Positions 63,320-64,000 of a DNA stretch of 64,000 nucleotides are shown one piece after another. Position numbers and translations under genes: made by a program. The stretch is from Semisulcospira habei (lineage: Eukaryota > Mollusca > Gastropoda > Semisulcospiridae), in NCBI GenBank assembly GCA_036245525.1, contig BTPG01000004.1:163375025-163439024 (forward strand), given 5' to 3'. Position 1 is the stretch's first letter. Every line of letters starts with the position of its first letter. Below the pieces are notes generated by a model. It searched no databases. It was not told the origin of the DNA and saw only the letters and a program-made list of their open reading frames with translations.

Positions 63320-64000
63320 TCAGAACGCAGCAGTCGCGTGCGCTTTGTTCGGCGGCTCAATTAAGTGCCGGAATAGTCTTGCCTTGAAGGTGGACAATGA
63401 AGATACCTCGGTAATATTGGCCGGAAACGAGTTCCACAGTTTGGCCCCTGAGTAAGACAGACTAGTTTTGAATATATCAAGTCGTGGCCTAGGTACTGAC
63501 AGTTTGTTCCTTGATGTCTTGTATGGTGTGTTAGCATCCTTAAACAAATCCGAGACGTACCGCGGGGCGGTTTGGGATTTTCGGACTTTAAACATTAACA
63601 CGCCCTTATTGAACAGAAAGAGGTTACGTAACGGAAGCATGTCAAGGGACCTAAGTCGCTCGTCAGTGCTGTCTCTGCTATTAGGAAGGATTAGCTTGGC
63701 TGCCCTCCGGTGGAGGGACTAAGCCTTTTTAAGCACGCATCACTACACCCGTCCCAGACTGTAGATGCGTAGTCAATGTGGGACTGGATGTGAGCGCTGA
63801 AGAAGAGTTTTCTAGTTGGTGAGTTCGTAAAGTAAATAAGTTTTGAAAGGAGAAAAAGATTTCTGGACACAATTTTGCACACACTGTTTACATGCGCATG
63901 CCATGTCAATTGATCGTCTATAATGACGCCTAACAGCCGGCGCTCCTTAACTTGTTTAATTGGCTGACAGTTAAGGGAAAGGCTAAGTGGCGGTGGGTTT
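63320..64000 (-). pseudogene. LINE ORF2 C-terminal fragment (continues beyond window)
   Basis: Minus-strand frames VCKIVSRNLFLLSKLIYFTN, KLFFSAHIQSHIDYASTVWD (63909-63691) and, shifted, RNLFLFNKGVLMFKVRKSQT, PRPRLDIFKTSLSYSGAKLW, SLSTFKARLFRHLI (63640-63320). Same family as 60775-61633 but a different copy. A frameshift near 63700-63720 separates the two parts. It ends in the CA-rich tract on its 3' side. Confidence 0.8.

Overview
The window is eukaryotic, almost certainly metazoan and most likely a mollusc (lophotrochozoan). It has long CA, GT and GA microsatellites, RNase H-bearing I-clade LINEs with a gcgttaaaccca tail, DIRS remnants, a SINE with a (TTGA)n-type tail, and one clear spliced host exon. 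That exon (29272-29465, minus strand) is the first coding exon of a PBX/extradenticle TALE homeobox gene and ends at a canonical splice donor. If the gene model is right, bases 1-29271 are intron 1 and everything above about 29800 is upstream of the gene.

The main content is a nearly complete 17-kb Polinton/Maverick (adintovirus-like) virus-transposon at 31207-48274, about 1.7 kb upstream of the PBX start codon. It has terminal inverted repeats of about 0.95 kb. Its genes include a double-jelly-roll major capsid protein, a penton-like minor capsid candidate, a packaging ATPase, a retroviral-type integrase, a 1141-residue protein-primed family B DNA polymerase, and a set of small membrane or coiled-coil proteins typical of these elements. 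All polymerase, integrase and ATPase catalytic motifs I could check are present. Visible damage is a 1.24-kb foreign insertion (with an assembly gap) in the coiled-coil/membrane gene and two small frameshifts. It sits inside an older tandem-repeat element (30430-31206 and 48275-48480).

A second, decayed copy of a related element occupies about 3724-8900. It covers the end of the coiled-coil gene through the 211-residue gene, is frameshifted in several places, and is hit by two SINEs. A detached polymerase fragment lies at 41-225. Comparing the two copies exposes a short unannotated frame, downstream of and -1 to the 211-residue gene, that ends in overlapping P(S/T)AP and PPxY late-domain motifs.

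Region by region: 1-3700, polymerase fragment, an OTU-like pseudogene and a SINE; 3724-8900, decayed Polinton; 9169-10240, 340-370 bp tandem repeat ending in a long inverted repeat; 10240-13530, DIRS-like remnant (minus); 13530-19480, I/Nimb-type LINE with ORF1 and ORF2 (minus, catalytically dead, 20-N gap); 19500-29270, SINEs, a tandem-repeat element carrying nuclear-receptor-like DR1 motifs, otherwise unassigned; 29272-29800, PBX exon 1 and promoter; 30430-48480, repeat element containing the Polinton; 49226-54363, minisatellite and LINE remnants; 54600-64000, LINE 3' fragments, long palindromes, microsatellites and a composite satellite built from a retroposon 3' end plus (GA)n.

In the intact Polinton almost every start codon is directly preceded by an A-rich ATAAAAA-like element. 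Divergent gene pairs start only 23 and 41 bp apart and convergent pairs overlap by a few codons, a compact viral layout.
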